64,000 bases of DNA, taken from NCBI GenBank assembly GCA_963513935.1, contig OY740772.1:100521340-100585339 (forward strand), given 5' to 3'. This document shows, piece by piece, positions 25,204 to 37,226 of this stretch (positions within the stretch are counted from its first letter, which is position 1; every line of letters begins with the position of its first letter). The position numbers were made by a program, and so were the translations under genes. The notes beneath the pieces are model-generated. The model was not told the origin of the DNA. It saw only the letters and a program-made list of their open reading frames with translations, and did not search any database. This DNA comes from Aphrophora alni. Lineage: Eukaryota; Arthropoda; Insecta; Hemiptera; Aphrophoridae.

Positions 25204-25379
25204 TGTTATGATTGTATTTGAGATAAGATTAGGTTGACGACACTGCAGCAGTCTGGAGGCAAGACGGGTGTAAGCAGGTCGTAGGCAACAGCCTTGTCTG
25301 TAGATAGTACATGTATGTAATAAAGATATTGTAACAATTACAAAGTATAATTTTATTAACAATAACAACAAATATAACA
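25204..25379 (+). repeat. 3' LTR
   Basis: 176 bp, identical to the 5' LTR. It is followed by the AATAC target duplication. Confidence 0.95.
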
Positions 25380-25424
25380 AATACAAAGAATAATAATCCA
25401 AAGTTTGAAATATATAGGATTTAT

Positions 25425-25984
25425 TTTAATGTGACAACAGTCAGTGCTTGATGGAAATAATGAAACTACCATTTAATTCCACAACAGAGCTTTATTGAAC
25501 GACATGTGTTTAGCCGTTAGGCATTTTCAAGGTACTAAATTGAAAACAAAACAAGTCTAAATAACCAAAATTGCAAAAGAAAGGCAAGGGTAGGTTGAGG
25601 AAATATTGGAGTGGTTGAGAAATGATAAAGGCCAGTATTTTAGACAGAAAGTACAATGATCTGACCTGTTTGATGGAGAGGGGGTATTTTAGAAAGCAAA
25701 GGTTACACAATAAGGGTGACGAGTTAAGATATATTTGTTCATTTAAGTTGGAAGTATGGTTTTTAAAATAGATCTATTGATTTCCAAACATTCCAAGTTA
25801 TTGAGTTTTCTACTTTTTTGTTCCATGTGGAGAAGTTTAACATTTGACTTAGGATCTAAATTATGTCCTTTATCTAAAAAATGATTTCCAAAATTTGAAT
25901 TGAAAATTTTGAACAGCGAAACATTTGTCACTTAGTAAAGCTGGTTTGTGGAATTAAATAATTGTTTCATTATTTCCATTATAT
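25425..25984. mobile_element. MITE nested in dispersed repeat DR-B
   Basis: Left (about 25452-25496) and right (about 25935-25979) ends are inverted repeats of about 45 bp ('atggaaataatgaaac', 'tttaattccacaa-'). The flanks 'tatataggatttat' and 'tatataagatttat' look like a 13-14-bp target duplication, placing the ends at about 25425 and 25984. The interior is related to the element at 3530-3930. A degenerate 'gcGAAACATTTGTC' at about 25918 matches the 3' part of the ribozyme-like motif there. Confidence 0.6.
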
Positions 25985-26099
25985 AAGATTTATCGACTTG
26001 TCTATGCAGACTGTTTGCTACGTACAGACAGACAGATACATGTACAGACAAACGATAAGGGTTCTTGGTTTAACCTACGGATCCAATAATAGAGAAAGT

Positions 26100-26329
26100 A
26101 AAGAAAGCCTACTTTTAATGCCTATTGAATCATTCGTCTCACATCTCACAAAAACTTCTTTTAAAATTTATACACTAGGCTATGCATTTCTCATTGTGTG
26201 GTTAAATTAAGTGTATTCAACATACAAAAAACTATAATTAATGATTTTGCACTGCTATTTAATTTCAAATCAAAGGATTTTTTTCCAGATTCAATGTACG
26301 CCGTGTTCAAGTAAGAGGGATATGATATC
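26100..26329. other. Intergenic, nothing recognised
   Basis: No recognisable features. Confidence 0.4.
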
Positions 26330-26690
26330 TGAGAGTTTAAATTTGGCCTAGCACCAACATATTAGTTTTTTCGTCAAACAAACATATTATTCGTAATCGG
26401 AATAACACCTATTTTTATTTGATACCACACACATTATATTTTTTAAAAATTTCAACTTCATAGTTTTTTGCCCTTTAATATCACAACGTCTTTTTTTGTT
26501 AGCGCTATATTTTTTCTACCTATGGAAAAACAAAGAATAAAAATGGAAAATTTGAAATATGAAGGATTTATTGTCATGTCTGTGTAGACTGGTTGCGATT
26601 TATAGACAGTCTGACGGACAGATACGCGCTTGAAATTATAAGGGTTGTAATTACAGATCCTAAAAACGGAATTAAAAATAAAAGTTAGCG
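26330..26690 (+). repeat. Dispersed repeat DR-B, copy 2
   Basis: Same block order as copy 1: 'ttcgtaatcggaat', 'ttttttgccctttaata', 'gcgctatattttttctac', 'gaaatatgaaggatttat', 'acagtctgacggacagata', 'aagggttgtaattacagatcct'. Confidence 0.6.
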
Positions 26691-27761
26691 GTAGGTCACA
26701 TGATTTTCTTCCTACTAAAATATTAAAGTGTATATTAATCTGGTGGTTTCAAGTGACAGTCTTAAATGAAATAATTAAAACATTGAGTTCTCAGTAAATG
26801 TATACTAAATTCTAGTTTTATTTCTAAGTCGCTTACTAAAAATAGTTCCTGGCTTAATTTATACCCTGTACCTACATATACATGAATATGATTATACAGT
26901 ATGTTCGTAAAGTCAATTGTAAATAAATATAAAAGCGTACATTTAAAAACATGAAACATAGAAAAAAGTTAATAGACCAGTTTAATAAATTTTGTTCTTG
27001 TTTATCCTAGTTCTACAACCCCTTGGGTAGTTCTGCGAACGTCAAGTTTTCCTACACTCTTCCTAGAATACCTGGTGCAATAATTGGCACTGCTTTTGAA
27101 CTGAAACGTTTCAAATTGTTATGACACTACAAGGAAACATTGCAGGTATGAAACAGATGTTGAAAGAAACAGCTGATATTTAATTTTGTTCATATTAAGT
27201 TCACTGTTGTGTGCCGTTTAATCATACGGTCCATTTCATCTAAAAAATAAACATGGCAACCATGCAAAGGAACGTTAAGTGCGTTTTAAAAAAAGTAAAT
27301 CTGTAACTATATTTAACGTAAGTGTTAGTGGGTAGAATCTCCCCACCAAAATAACTTTCATAGATGGGGGAAACTGTTGAAAAACAACTTATTTACACAA
27401 ATGTGTTCAGTTAGGCAGGTCAGCAATAAACCTGTTGTAAACATAAGGATAATTATTTATGAACTTCATAAATTTATCCGAGAACTAAGGGGCGTATTTA
27501 TAAACGTTACTTAGAATTGCCTTTGTTTAAGGTAGCTGCTTTCTTACGCCTTCATTAATGATCTCTTATTTTATATACATACCTTTACATTACTTTTTGA
27601 GGAAGAGAAATGAGGAATTCCTTAGCGATTTAACAAGTTATCCCTTCTTAAGGTAAAGGAGTACTTTAAACTTTACTTTAAAATTTATTTGGCATTTAAC
27701 CTCTTCCTAAACTTATGTAGTATATATACACTATAACAAACACACAGAACATAATTCTCAT
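26691..27761. other. Intergenic, nothing recognised
   Basis: AT-rich; no gene or element was recognised. Confidence 0.45.
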
Positions 27762-27905
27762 AAAAAAATACGCCTAAGTATCAGACGCGTTTCAACGACA
27801 AGGTCGTCCTCTTCAAACTATATAGTTTGATTGGTGTAGCTCGTGTATCACTGAAGAGGACGACCTTGTCGTTGAAACGCGTCTGATACTTAGGCGTATT
27901 TTTTT
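27762..27905. mobile_element. Perfect-arm hairpin element with ribozyme-like core
   Basis: Arms of 54 bp (27762-27815 and 27852-27905) are exact reverse complements around a 36-nt loop. The right arm on the plus strand carries the hammerhead-like core. The perfect arms suggest recent origin or repair by copying. Confidence 0.85.
27845..27889 (+). ncRNA. Hammerhead-ribozyme-like motif with complete helix I
   Basis: Helix I: GTATCA (27845-27850) pairs perfectly with TGATAC (27884-27889). The core CTGAAGA is at 27851-27857. One extra G is followed by stem II with ACGAC (27860-27864) pairing GTCGT (27868-27872) and loop CTT. GAA is at 27874-27876, the palindrome ACGCGT at 27877-27882, and C at 27883 is the expected cleavage-site base. 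A two-strand dimer would build helix III from the palindrome. The inverted copy in the left arm reads TTGAAGA and lacks the matching helix I, so it should be inactive. Self-cleavage is inferred, not shown. Confidence 0.5.
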
Positions 27906-28289
27906 ATACTGTATAATTTTTCTCATAAGCCAAGCTCAACATTTTATATGTAGTATTTGATTGAATCCAAATTTTTAATTACGGGAAGTTTTATTTACTT
28001 ATTTTTGAAAAAAATTCATAAACCATTATTTTGTATTAGACGTTACACAATTTAAACGTAATCGGTAGAGCTGTTTTTGTGTAATTTCACTATTTATAAC
28101 ATATCCAAGGACGAATTTTTTATATTGTATCCGGTATTTCTAAAACGCTCATTTTTTTGGAATATGACAACCATTATCTTTTGTTTAGATCTATTAAAAA
28201 AGGATTATAGCAATATTTTATTAAAATCGTAGAAGCTAATTTGCTAAAATCGAATTTTGTACTTTATTGTATTATATTATACATTAGAG
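27906..28289. other. Intergenic, nothing recognised
   Basis: AT-rich; no features recognised. Confidence 0.4.
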
Positions 28290-28560
28290 GTTATCACTAC
28301 GGTACGACCCACAGTTCTTTTGTGAGGAGGAAGTTCATTATTCCTGAAGTACTTAGTTCCAACATTCCTTCCACTCCCTCATCTATCATAAATTGTATGA
28401 TTTCAAGGGGATTTAGAGAGGGTAGATCTTCAGCTGCTCCTAATTGATATCTTCCCAAAGTTTTTGCTCTTTTTATAACTAAGCCTTGCAGTATATTAAT
28501 CGGTGAAGAGGGGTTTCTTAACCGTACTTACAGTAACTACCGATCGTATCATCCGATAGG
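28290..28560 (-). pseudogene. Possible LINE ORF remnant
   Basis: GC-richer than its surroundings. The minus strand has an open stretch including 'LNPLEIIQFMIDEG', which resembles the last residues of LINE ORF2 proteins (a '-NP-.-L..FI...G' pattern). It lies about 0.6 kb from a plus-strand LINE remnant. Weak evidence. Confidence 0.25.
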
Positions 28561-29089
28561 CCAAGTTACCCGAGATGTCCTCTGAGTGTACTTTGCCCCT
28601 AGAAGAAACTAGTTAGTGGTCACCTTATTCTTGCATAGACAAATGCAAGCCATGAATTTCTTACGGTCATAATTCGAGAGCAGCTCCTTAACTTACCTCG
28701 GTTCTTTTATTTCTATCTAGAGTTTCGATCTACTGGATTCTTCACCATTTTTGAGTATATCTTGAAGTAGTACCCAATTTTATTTTTTCGATTGTAGTAG
28801 ATACTCTACAATTTTTGGTTATGGAAAACCATTCAAAAACCTGTCGAGATATGGTTAAAATCGGTGAGGTTGTTAAGGGTAAAAAAACAACAACTAGGTA
28901 AGACAACAGACAGATTTCATTTAAAAACTAATTTTTCTGTCTCAAAGACTTCAAAATACATAAAAAGGATCAATTACATTTTTCTTGTTTACTTGGTTTT
29001 CTACCGTGAATTTGATATAACCGATTGAGGTATTACGACCATTAAGCCCCATGGCCCTTCAAAGAAGGCCATAGGTGAAATTCGAAATT

Positions 29090-29640
29090 CTGACTTACCA
29101 AAACTCACCGTTGCTTGGAGCCATCTGGTAAGGAAGTTCACACTTACAGGGTCACGGGGACATCCTCACTAACAAAATGGCTGTTGTTCTCGGTGGCTAC
29201 CGATAAGAAAGGTGAATAAATTGATAACCCTAATGTATAAGTTCAAACTCATGGAAGATAGAACTTTTACTTCATCCTCAGGGAGCTATATGTCTGGGAA
29301 ATGCTTGTCCAGCATAACCCTACTCTTAAGATACGGGAATGGATGGTACTTTCGGCAAAGGAAGACCCTAAGGAGCTACGGGTTTGTTCAAACAAGTTAT
29401 TGTATTACTCACTGGACACAGGCACTTCAGGAAACACCTACTAACATTCCAGATCATCAATCCCGTTTGTAATATATGTAACCTGTCGGTAGAGACTGCT
29501 AAACATGTCACCCTAGAAGTTGAAAGGTTCGAGGCTAGGAGAAGGTCCTAGGCATATTCGATTTTCACAACCAGATGATTATTCTGATGGAATATTCGGC
29601 ATGGGGCGAAAACTACTAAGCTTCATTGAAGACACAGCTT
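29090..29640 (+). pseudogene. Decayed LINE ORF2 C-terminus
   Basis: The frame 29402-29551 gives LTGHRHFRKHL then CNIC and ETAKHVTLEVERFEARR. This is the LTGH ... C-x2-C ... ET--H---E pattern that ends the ORF2 of many insect LINEs. Upstream, about 29140-29170 recalls the RNase H 'GHRG' block in another frame. Downstream, 'LLSFIEDT' (about 29610) fits the usual C-terminal end. Several frame breaks are present, so it is dead. It is probably a Jockey- or R1-type element; the clade was not resolved. Confidence 0.65.
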
Positions 29641-31452
29641 GCCCTGCTAGTAAGTCCTTAGGGTGTGCAATAAGCTTACACTCCAATAATAAGTCCTCAT
29701 ACTCCAATAATCTTATCTAAGCCCCATGTTCGGTTGATTTTTTACCATAACTCACGTTACAACATTTAGGGGGGGGGGGGACATATGAGTACGCTATGTC
29801 TTTGTCCTTAGGAGCTGTACTTGACCACACTTTCGAGCAAAGATTTTGACACCTTCATCTTTCTTACATTTTATATAAAATTCAGCAGAGTTTACATATA
29901 TTCACTAAAGAACTCCTCTGCGCCCACTCAACCTACAGAATTGGGGACGGTCTTGTAAAAAAGTGTTAGGCTGTGGGAATCAGGAGTATATATAGAACGT
30001 GACCTTGGGACCATGGGACAGTGGGAAACCCAAGGTCTCAAGGGCACTTTGCAAGGTTTTTGATATAAGTTTTGGCGAATCAATATTAATCCCTATTTAT
30101 CGAGTTCTACTGGGCTGATTTTCATTCTGTTTTTTAAAAGATAGCACATTTAAAACAACCCTCATAAAATCTCTTCCTTATATACGAATACTTTAAAAAT
30201 ATTCATTTTTCTCTAGTAAAATTTTAAACTATAACAAAGCTGATAAACACGATATAAAATACCAAATCACGAAGACTTATCAATGTATGTATCAATTGTG
30301 ACTATATCAAGCAATTGTGACTGTGAAGCCAAAATATGACTGTAAATGAAAACTAAAGTTAATACTGTAAATATTATAACTCTCTAATTTAATACCATAT
30401 TAGTTTTTATTACTGTAGTTATAAGTTTTTAAAGTTATTTTGTTCTATTTGATGTTTAATTAAATTATTGAGTTTGTTATTACAGTCACTGAAAGAAATT
30501 AACTGAATTTTAAAGTTTACAATTGTAAAATTGAAAGAGCGATACATTTAATTTTCTATTTATACTAAAAACTATAAAAATATTTAAAAAAATAAAAATA
30601 TTTTTTAAATAAGAAGTTCAAAAATGAGGCAACACTCGGATGGAGTCTACGTCCGTTGACTTAAGACGATTTGTTTCTCATAAAGCGCCCGAAATAGCCG
30701 ACTTCAAGGGGCTTTTCCACTTAGTTATAATAATAATATATCACATAATTAGTTTGAGTGCAATCTTCTGCCAATCATAACATTGCCAACGTTTTTCGGA
30801 GTTCCTTCATCTTCGAAACCTACTTTAGTACTTTTTGAAGTAAACAAAGTAGGTGTTAAAGATGGAGGAACTTCTAAACGCGTCGACAAATATACATAAT
30901 AAGACAATGCCCCGATTTGCGAATGATTTTAATGAAATTAGTCTTTTTTTTCTTATGACAGTGACGCCAAATTTTGAGTTATTAAAAAAAAATTCAAAAA
31001 TTAGACGTGATATCGTCAAAATATGGACACAAACTAGATTCAATTAAAATATTTCCTTGCGTTGTAGTGCGCTGTATAAATGACAGTTTCAAAAAATCAC
31101 TGTATTGAACTCGAAACAGATATTCCGCAAAACAATTGACAGATTTTTTTACCCATCACATAACTTTCTCTATACAACGTAAAATGTGGGAAAGAAAAAA
31201 ACCCGCTCTTATTATGTTTTCCTGAACTTTTTCCTACAATGAGTAGTCAAAATGTAAACGTCAGTTTTAAAATAAATTATAAATACTGGAGTTAAGCCCA
31301 CGTATACAAGAAATGTAAAAACCACAAGTTTATATACTTGGCCCTCCCAGTTATTTACCTAATACCGTAGGGCATTATTCACCCACACACGTCATTGATA
31401 GTAACTTTGGTTTTCCTCGTCAAGTCGCCAATAATTGAGAAGGAAAACATTT
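29641..31452. other. Intergenic with small hairpin
   Basis: A G run lies at 29769-29779. A hairpin at about 30798-30874 has ~28-bp arms (agttcct-catctt ... cctactttgt). No coding region was recognised. Confidence 0.5.
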
Positions 31453-31527
31453 CAATATAAAACTGCAACGCTCTGTTAAAGAAATTCAAATCTTCAAGTT
31501 TCATTGTTGCGAGAAGCCACGGTAAGT
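31453..31527 (+). promoter_or_regulatory. Possible promoter and non-coding first exon
   Basis: TATAAAA at 31456-31462 is followed by a 5' splice site CACG|GTAAGT (donor at 31522). The would-be exon of about 35 nt has no ATG. The spacing resembles the three genes in this window, but no downstream exon was found. Confidence 0.25.
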
Positions 31528-31772
31528 TCTCCTTGTCAGGTATATTTCGTTTGTTTTATTAAATTATTTTAAACTTGTTGATACTGAATGAAAACAATTA
31601 AATACATATTTTTTGTACTTTGCATGATTTTGTTTTCTTCTTCTTCGATGTTAATAAATTATAACGTTTAATAAAAAGTACTAATTAAGGGAGCCTTAAA
31701 TTATTGTGATGGATTTAAAATATATATCTTTTTGCTGATATATCTGCTTTATGTCGTATGAGTCCAAAAAGT

Positions 31773-31820
<48 letters not shown>

Positions 31821-33394
31821 CAGTCTGTCGTATACAGCGCTCTACAGCCCAAATTTGAGACAGATTTAAACCAATTAATATGGTATGTGGACATAATTTG
31901 GATTAATCTAGGAACAATTTTTTTTTATTTAAAAAAAGTTAACTTGGGGTTTGGGTGTAGTCGCAATTAGAAAAAACACAAAATTACGTATTTTTAAAAA
32001 TTGACAATTTTGTCTAATTTTTCTCAGGAGTAGCCTATTAAGGAACAACACGTTTTGGTCGCCATTTCTCCAAATATTTCGGATTTTGACTTTAACAGTA
32101 AGAAATTTTTAAAAAAACGACCTTGTGACTGGAGAGTGATTCGAAACTACACGACAATCTCTTGGAAAATGATTTTATAGCAAAAATAATATAAAAGGTT
32201 TATATAATCACCTTATACCTATGTTTACCTTATGGAAACCTATGTTTCCCGACTATCGGCCATTTTCAATTTTTTAATATGATATCTTTGGAAGTAGATA
32301 TGATATTGAGTGAAGATTTGGTATTCACATTATTTATGTAACCTTTTACCAGAAAACCAAGATTTTATTTTCTATATTTCCAAAATGGCGGATGAACAAA
32401 GTATTGAGTATCGAATATCACTAAAAGCAACGGTGATAATTACCTTTTATTTTAAATGTCTTCTGCTGTAGCTCGAAAGATAACAGAGTTATCGACAAAA
32501 ACATACAAATTTAATTTCTTGGTAATTATGTACACCAAGAAATGTAATTATTAGACTAAATTTTTTTTCGAATTGCACTAATTTATATCTCCGAATATAT
32601 ATTTTTATTTTTAGCAATTAATAATTTATTTTAAATCATTTAAAAAATATAAATACCTAAAAAAAGTTCTCATTTGTATCGAATATTTTTTATTGGTTTT
32701 ATTAATAACTAAAAAATAAAATGTTCGAATTAAGTTTTGCCACTAGGTTTTGGGGGTTTCAAAATAATTTTCTCAAAAACTACAAGAGATACGGTTTAGA
32801 GATATAGGAACTATTTTTTATCTCACTAAACCGTATAGGACCATCAAATTTGCTTCGTTATTTATGCCCCGTGAATTACAATTTGGCCGCAATGAGGTGG
32901 ATCACAAATGGGAGCGAAATCTTTCGCAAGCCATAACCGGCTAAAGGTTTTGGACCTAAGTTTGTAAGAACTTTCGATTTTATTTTAGCTATAGAATCAT
33001 TTTCCGAATGATTGGCGTGCAGTTTTGAATCACTCTGTATAAAATACGTAAATTTCAAAATCATGTCAAAATCGCTTACGACATACGTTTAGAACATGTT
33101 CACATTACAAGCAAAGTCCATATTTGTATTCAGTTTGATTGAGAACCACTGAACTGACATTTTCTGTGATGGTTAGTTTTGGTTTTAGCTTTAATTGTAC
33201 AATTTATAAACTTTTTTCTATCGACTATATCTCCAAAACTAAGCGGTTTTGACTATATTATCTAATAAAAATATTTTCAGGTCACGCTTTTTACTCTTGG
33301 CCTACGTAAACGTTTTGATTGTTTTTATAACAATTAAATATTCAATCTTTTGAATTTTTGTTTTCTAGTTTTGTTTATATAATATTAATATTTA
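31528..33394. other. Intergenic with T run and DR-C traces
   Basis: A 42-bp T run at 31774-31815 could be a poly(A) tail of a minus-strand retroposon, but no body was recognised. Words at about 32010-32110 recall DR-C. No gene. Confidence 0.4.
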
Positions 33395-33580
33395 AAGGTA
33401 ATAATCTATCGGTCATCATTACTTTATAAAAAAACAAAATAAAATAAAGACTTTAAGCGTCATGGTCGAAAGAGAACAAAACTTGGTCAAGACAGATCTG
33501 ATAGGCAAATTGAAAGAGAGGTACTAACCCAAGACTACATGAAAAGTGTAGATACAGCTAGGGTCCTTTGGGATTACCAA
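33395..33580 (-). repeat. Dispersed repeat DR-A, minus copy
   Basis: Reads in complement 'ggatt--caat-...ctagctgtatctacact-tttcatgtagtctt', the usual DR-A order, ending at 'atcatt--ttataaaaaaaca'. Confidence 0.6.
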
Positions 33581-36479
33581 TCCCATACACACAATACGTT
33601 ATTACAAAACTACCTCCTCCTTTAAATTTTTATTTCTTCCATTTCTGGAGATTTGCAAAAGTTATTTTCTAATTTTGGACTATACCATTCCTATAGGAAA
33701 TAAAGTACAGTCTTATACGTTGCTGACTTTTTTTACAATTTTTTGGACAATTCTTTTAATTCCCCTTCTACATTTTAGGACTTTTAAAAACGTTATATCT
33801 TTAAAATACACAGTTTTTCGTCCAAAAACTACAATTATCTAAGAATTGCCGTTTCTTGTCCATTTATTTCACTCTTTGTTATGTAAATAAGTTACTTGTC
33901 CGTAACAAATATATGTGTCCCAGTTTTGTCTAGACGTTTAATAACAAAACGATTTACCCAGTTAAACTTTTATTCAATCCACACCTGTAGATTTCCTAAT
34001 TTAAAGGTAATACCTAATGACCATTGTTGAGAATGACATGACGTGACGTCAGGCAGTCTAGCAGTGTTTTGTTGGAATACGTCTGCGAACATTTCTGTTT
34101 CCTCATATCTAACGATGAATAAGGAAGTGTCAATTGAATGAGGAAACCAAACCGCATAATGAAATGTTTTATAACTAACCGCAAAGTGAGTTTCAAACAA
34201 CTACCGATAGATATTTTTATATTTGATTTTGAAAAACCTGTTTGTACAATTGTTTGCATTGTTTATCTTAAAAAATAAGATTTAAAAAACGTTAATGGAC
34301 GCTTTCAAGGTACCTACCCAGCCCTGTTTATTCGTACAATGTAATACAAACAACTCGAATGTAAAGCGCAAAAGTTTGTTTCTTCGGTCTTGCAGGAATA
34401 TTAAATGGTATTGGAAGATTGAAGGTCGCTTAGCTTGTGTCAATGTGTAGAGCCCTAACGGGCCTCGAAGTTTACGTATCTGAAGAAGCTTCCACTCGCT
34501 ACGCTCGTGTCGGTGATTATTGATTATACGAATATTAAATTTTCTATAGAGGTCAAGATTCGAACTTACATTTTATACGATACCATTATTTGTCGTCGTA
34601 GAGATGTGGGGATAATACCTTTACATCCAGAATTAAAATCTGCATATTTATATCTAATTTAGTTTTATTTGTGTTAAATAACACACTAGATATAAACGAA
34701 AAACTATTTAAAATGGCTGAAATTTTCAATTACAAATTTCTAAATTTCAGTAGAGTTGTATATGAGTTCCCTATACTAAATTTCATGTTTCTATAAAAAA
34801 AAAAAAAAAAACAATATTTTACGATATTTAACGATTTAATACAACTGAATTAATACAGCGATTTTAATAAAATTTAACTCAAGCATTTAAGGACACAAAA
34901 AAGTTTTAGTTTCCATTTCTCCAAAAATGCCGGCTCGTGAGATATCGGTAAAAAGACAACTATTAGGCTATTATAAAACACGCATTTTCTCAAAACTGAC
35001 ACAACTGATTTCATATAAATTTTAATTGAATGTGAACGTTAATGAGGAAAATCCGTGAGCAAAATATCAAGTAAAACAATCACATTTCAGGAATAACTAT
35101 CAAAAAACAAAAATAAATTTTAACCGCCGTCACTACGTGTTGGATGTTAATACTATTAACATATATGTTAACTAGTCTTTAATATTTTAAGTTTATGGCG
35201 TAGAACAAGTTTATTAATATAAAATTTAACAAATATTGTGATGGAATATTTTTGTTGCGAAATAAAGCATTTTTTCATTTCATTTCATAGTCTTTAATAC
35301 GATTAAAGACTAGTTCCTATTTAAATATGTAAAAGTAGGGGCCTATTAAAAGAGAGTCCAAACTTCGTTTTTACTTTTTGATTGACAACTATCGATCGAT
35401 ATTTTTACATTTGATTTTGAAAAACCTGTTTGTGCAATTGTTTGCATTGTTTATTTATGTATTAGTGCACGACTGTGTCAATTCAAATACGTTATTTACG
35501 AAGTCGTATTAATATTTACAACTAATCCATAGAGATCTTTGAACATGCTACCTGCGAGGAAAGAAATCTGAACCTAAAATGAATTAAATCTAAATACAAC
35601 CTTTTTGAAATAGAATACCTGTAGGTATTTATAAATAGGAAATAAAGAAACTTTCAATTCACTAAACGTTCCAATTATTTATTCTTGTGTAACTAGTTGG
35701 CATTGCGCAGAAGTCTTGCGCAGATTGGTTACAAACATAACATCAAAATGAACCAGTTAGAACATAACACCAGGTGGTCAGTTATAAACATCTGTTATAA
35801 TCGTTGTAACTGTACCATTAAATGGTGCACAAACTTTCTCACTAGCCCAAATAAAAACAGACCAAAAATAATTATCGCCAAACAATGTCAGTTTTGTAGT
35901 TGTTAAACAAAGAGTGAAAAAGTAACTATTAAAACAAATTTTATATTAAAATAAGGGGCAAAACATGTCCTCGGCGTTTATCATATTTAGTTAAATCGAG
36001 CTTTTTATAAAGACTGTTAAGGTTGATTTTTATTTTTCGCCAATTATTTCTGAATTGCAATTCTGTTTGGCTTTCGTACAGAGGTTTCGGCTACTCATCT
36101 TCACATTTTTATTAAATTTCAACGAAATCGGATTTTGAGAAATTAAGTATTTTATAACAGTTCCCTAGCCGATTATTTGTTTTTTTATTGAAAACTAACA
36201 AACAGACATTTTTTGGAACGATCATGACCACTTCATTTCTTTTAGCGTCTTTCATTTAAGTAAAATATGATCGTTAAAGCCAATTTTCAGAAAATAGAAA
36301 TTTTGTGTTTTTCTTTTATGGCCGCTACCCTCAAATTTAATATGGATACATTAAAAAAAACTTTCAAAAATATGTCTATAAGCCAAACATTTAGGAAAAT
36401 CTGCACACACGTTTTGGCTATAGACGATTTCATAAGAACAGATTCAAAAAATCAACTGAATAAAATTAACAAAACCGTT
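33581..36479. other. Intergenic with a 65-bp duplicated segment
   Basis: 34199-34264 and 35388-35453 are near-identical (shared 'tttgattttgaaaaacctg' and 'attgtttgcattgtttat') and 1.19 kb apart. A DR-C copy lies at 34880-34985. An A run of about 18 is at 34794-34811. Blocks near 34290-34400 recur at 37438-37540. No gene. Confidence 0.5.
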
Positions 36480-36765
36480 GTCTTTCCAAAAAAAGAATTT
36501 AAGGCGATAGTCTTTGCCCTTTCACTACCCCAAGGTTATTTTTTTGTTACCGCTATATTTTTATTATATTATGCAACAAATATGCAAATAATTATACAAA
36601 TTATAAAAAATTATACAAATATTATATACAAATAATATGCAAATTTTGAAATTTATCGTCTTGTCTGTGAAAACCGCGATTTTTATACAGACAAACAGAC
36701 CAACGCGTGCAATTTTAAGAATCATTAATTTTACCTACGGACCCTAAAAATATAATATTAAATAA
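36480..36765 (+). repeat. Dispersed repeat DR-B, copy 3
   Basis: Contains 'tttgccctttcactaccccaagg', 'accgctatatttttat', 'acagacaaacagacca' and 'ttttacctacggaccct' in family order, with an AT-rich internal expansion at 36565-36640. Confidence 0.6.
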
Positions 36766-37109
36766 ATAAAGCTTGGAGACGTGGTCAAATTGTATCACAT
36801 ATTGAATTTTATCAAAAACTCTCCTAGTTTCGGCTGTACTGTAGGGCTACCGACAACTTTGACTTGACTACACACATTATTCTAAACTACTGTACCACTA
36901 TTTTAAAATCTATTGACTAAAATTTATACTTACACTAATAACTAAATCGATCATACTTGACATAACTTCACATAACTTTTCTAAACTATGTATAAGTTAA
37001 ATTTTTTTTAAAAAACACTAAACTAAACTGTAACCTACAAAACAAATATCATCGTATTATGAATCATAACTCTTTATTAATCACACATATGGTTTTTCCT
37101 TTAGAATAA

Positions 37110-37226
37110 CAATGTTATTACAATCTGACATATCGCTTCACCGTCTGGGCGAAGGACAACAAGGAAATATTCAAGGTCAAGGCAGTACAAACCATGGAGG
37201 ACGAGGTCACGGGAAGATATAACTGA
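37110..37226 (+). pseudogene. Exon-like islet resembling a Rebers-Riddiford cuticle domain
   Basis: A sharply GC-richer 115-bp stretch codes YNLTYRFTVWAKDNKEIF, then KVKAVQTMEDEVTGRYN and TGA. Spacing of Y-x-x-x-Y-x-x-x-V ... D ... V-x-G-x-Y matches the first half of the extended R&R consensus of chitin-binding cuticular proteins. The aligned second half (the EPDG---V-Y part) is not readable. An acceptor-like TTTTTCCTTTAG ends at 37104, but a TAA at 37107-37109 lies in this frame. It is therefore more likely a relic than a working exon. Confidence 0.35.

Larger units (their letters stand above)
20582..25379 (+). mobile_element. Ty3/gypsy LTR retrotransposon, nearly intact
   Basis: A 4.8-kb element with identical 176-bp LTRs (20582-20757 and 25204-25379), TG...CA ends, and the 5-bp target duplication AATAC on both sides (20577-20581, 25380-25384). 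Internal order is gag, protease, RT, RNase H, integrase; there is no env-like frame. Identical LTRs point to a recent insertion. One frame break, near 23806-23818, splits pol before the integrase. Confidence 0.95.
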
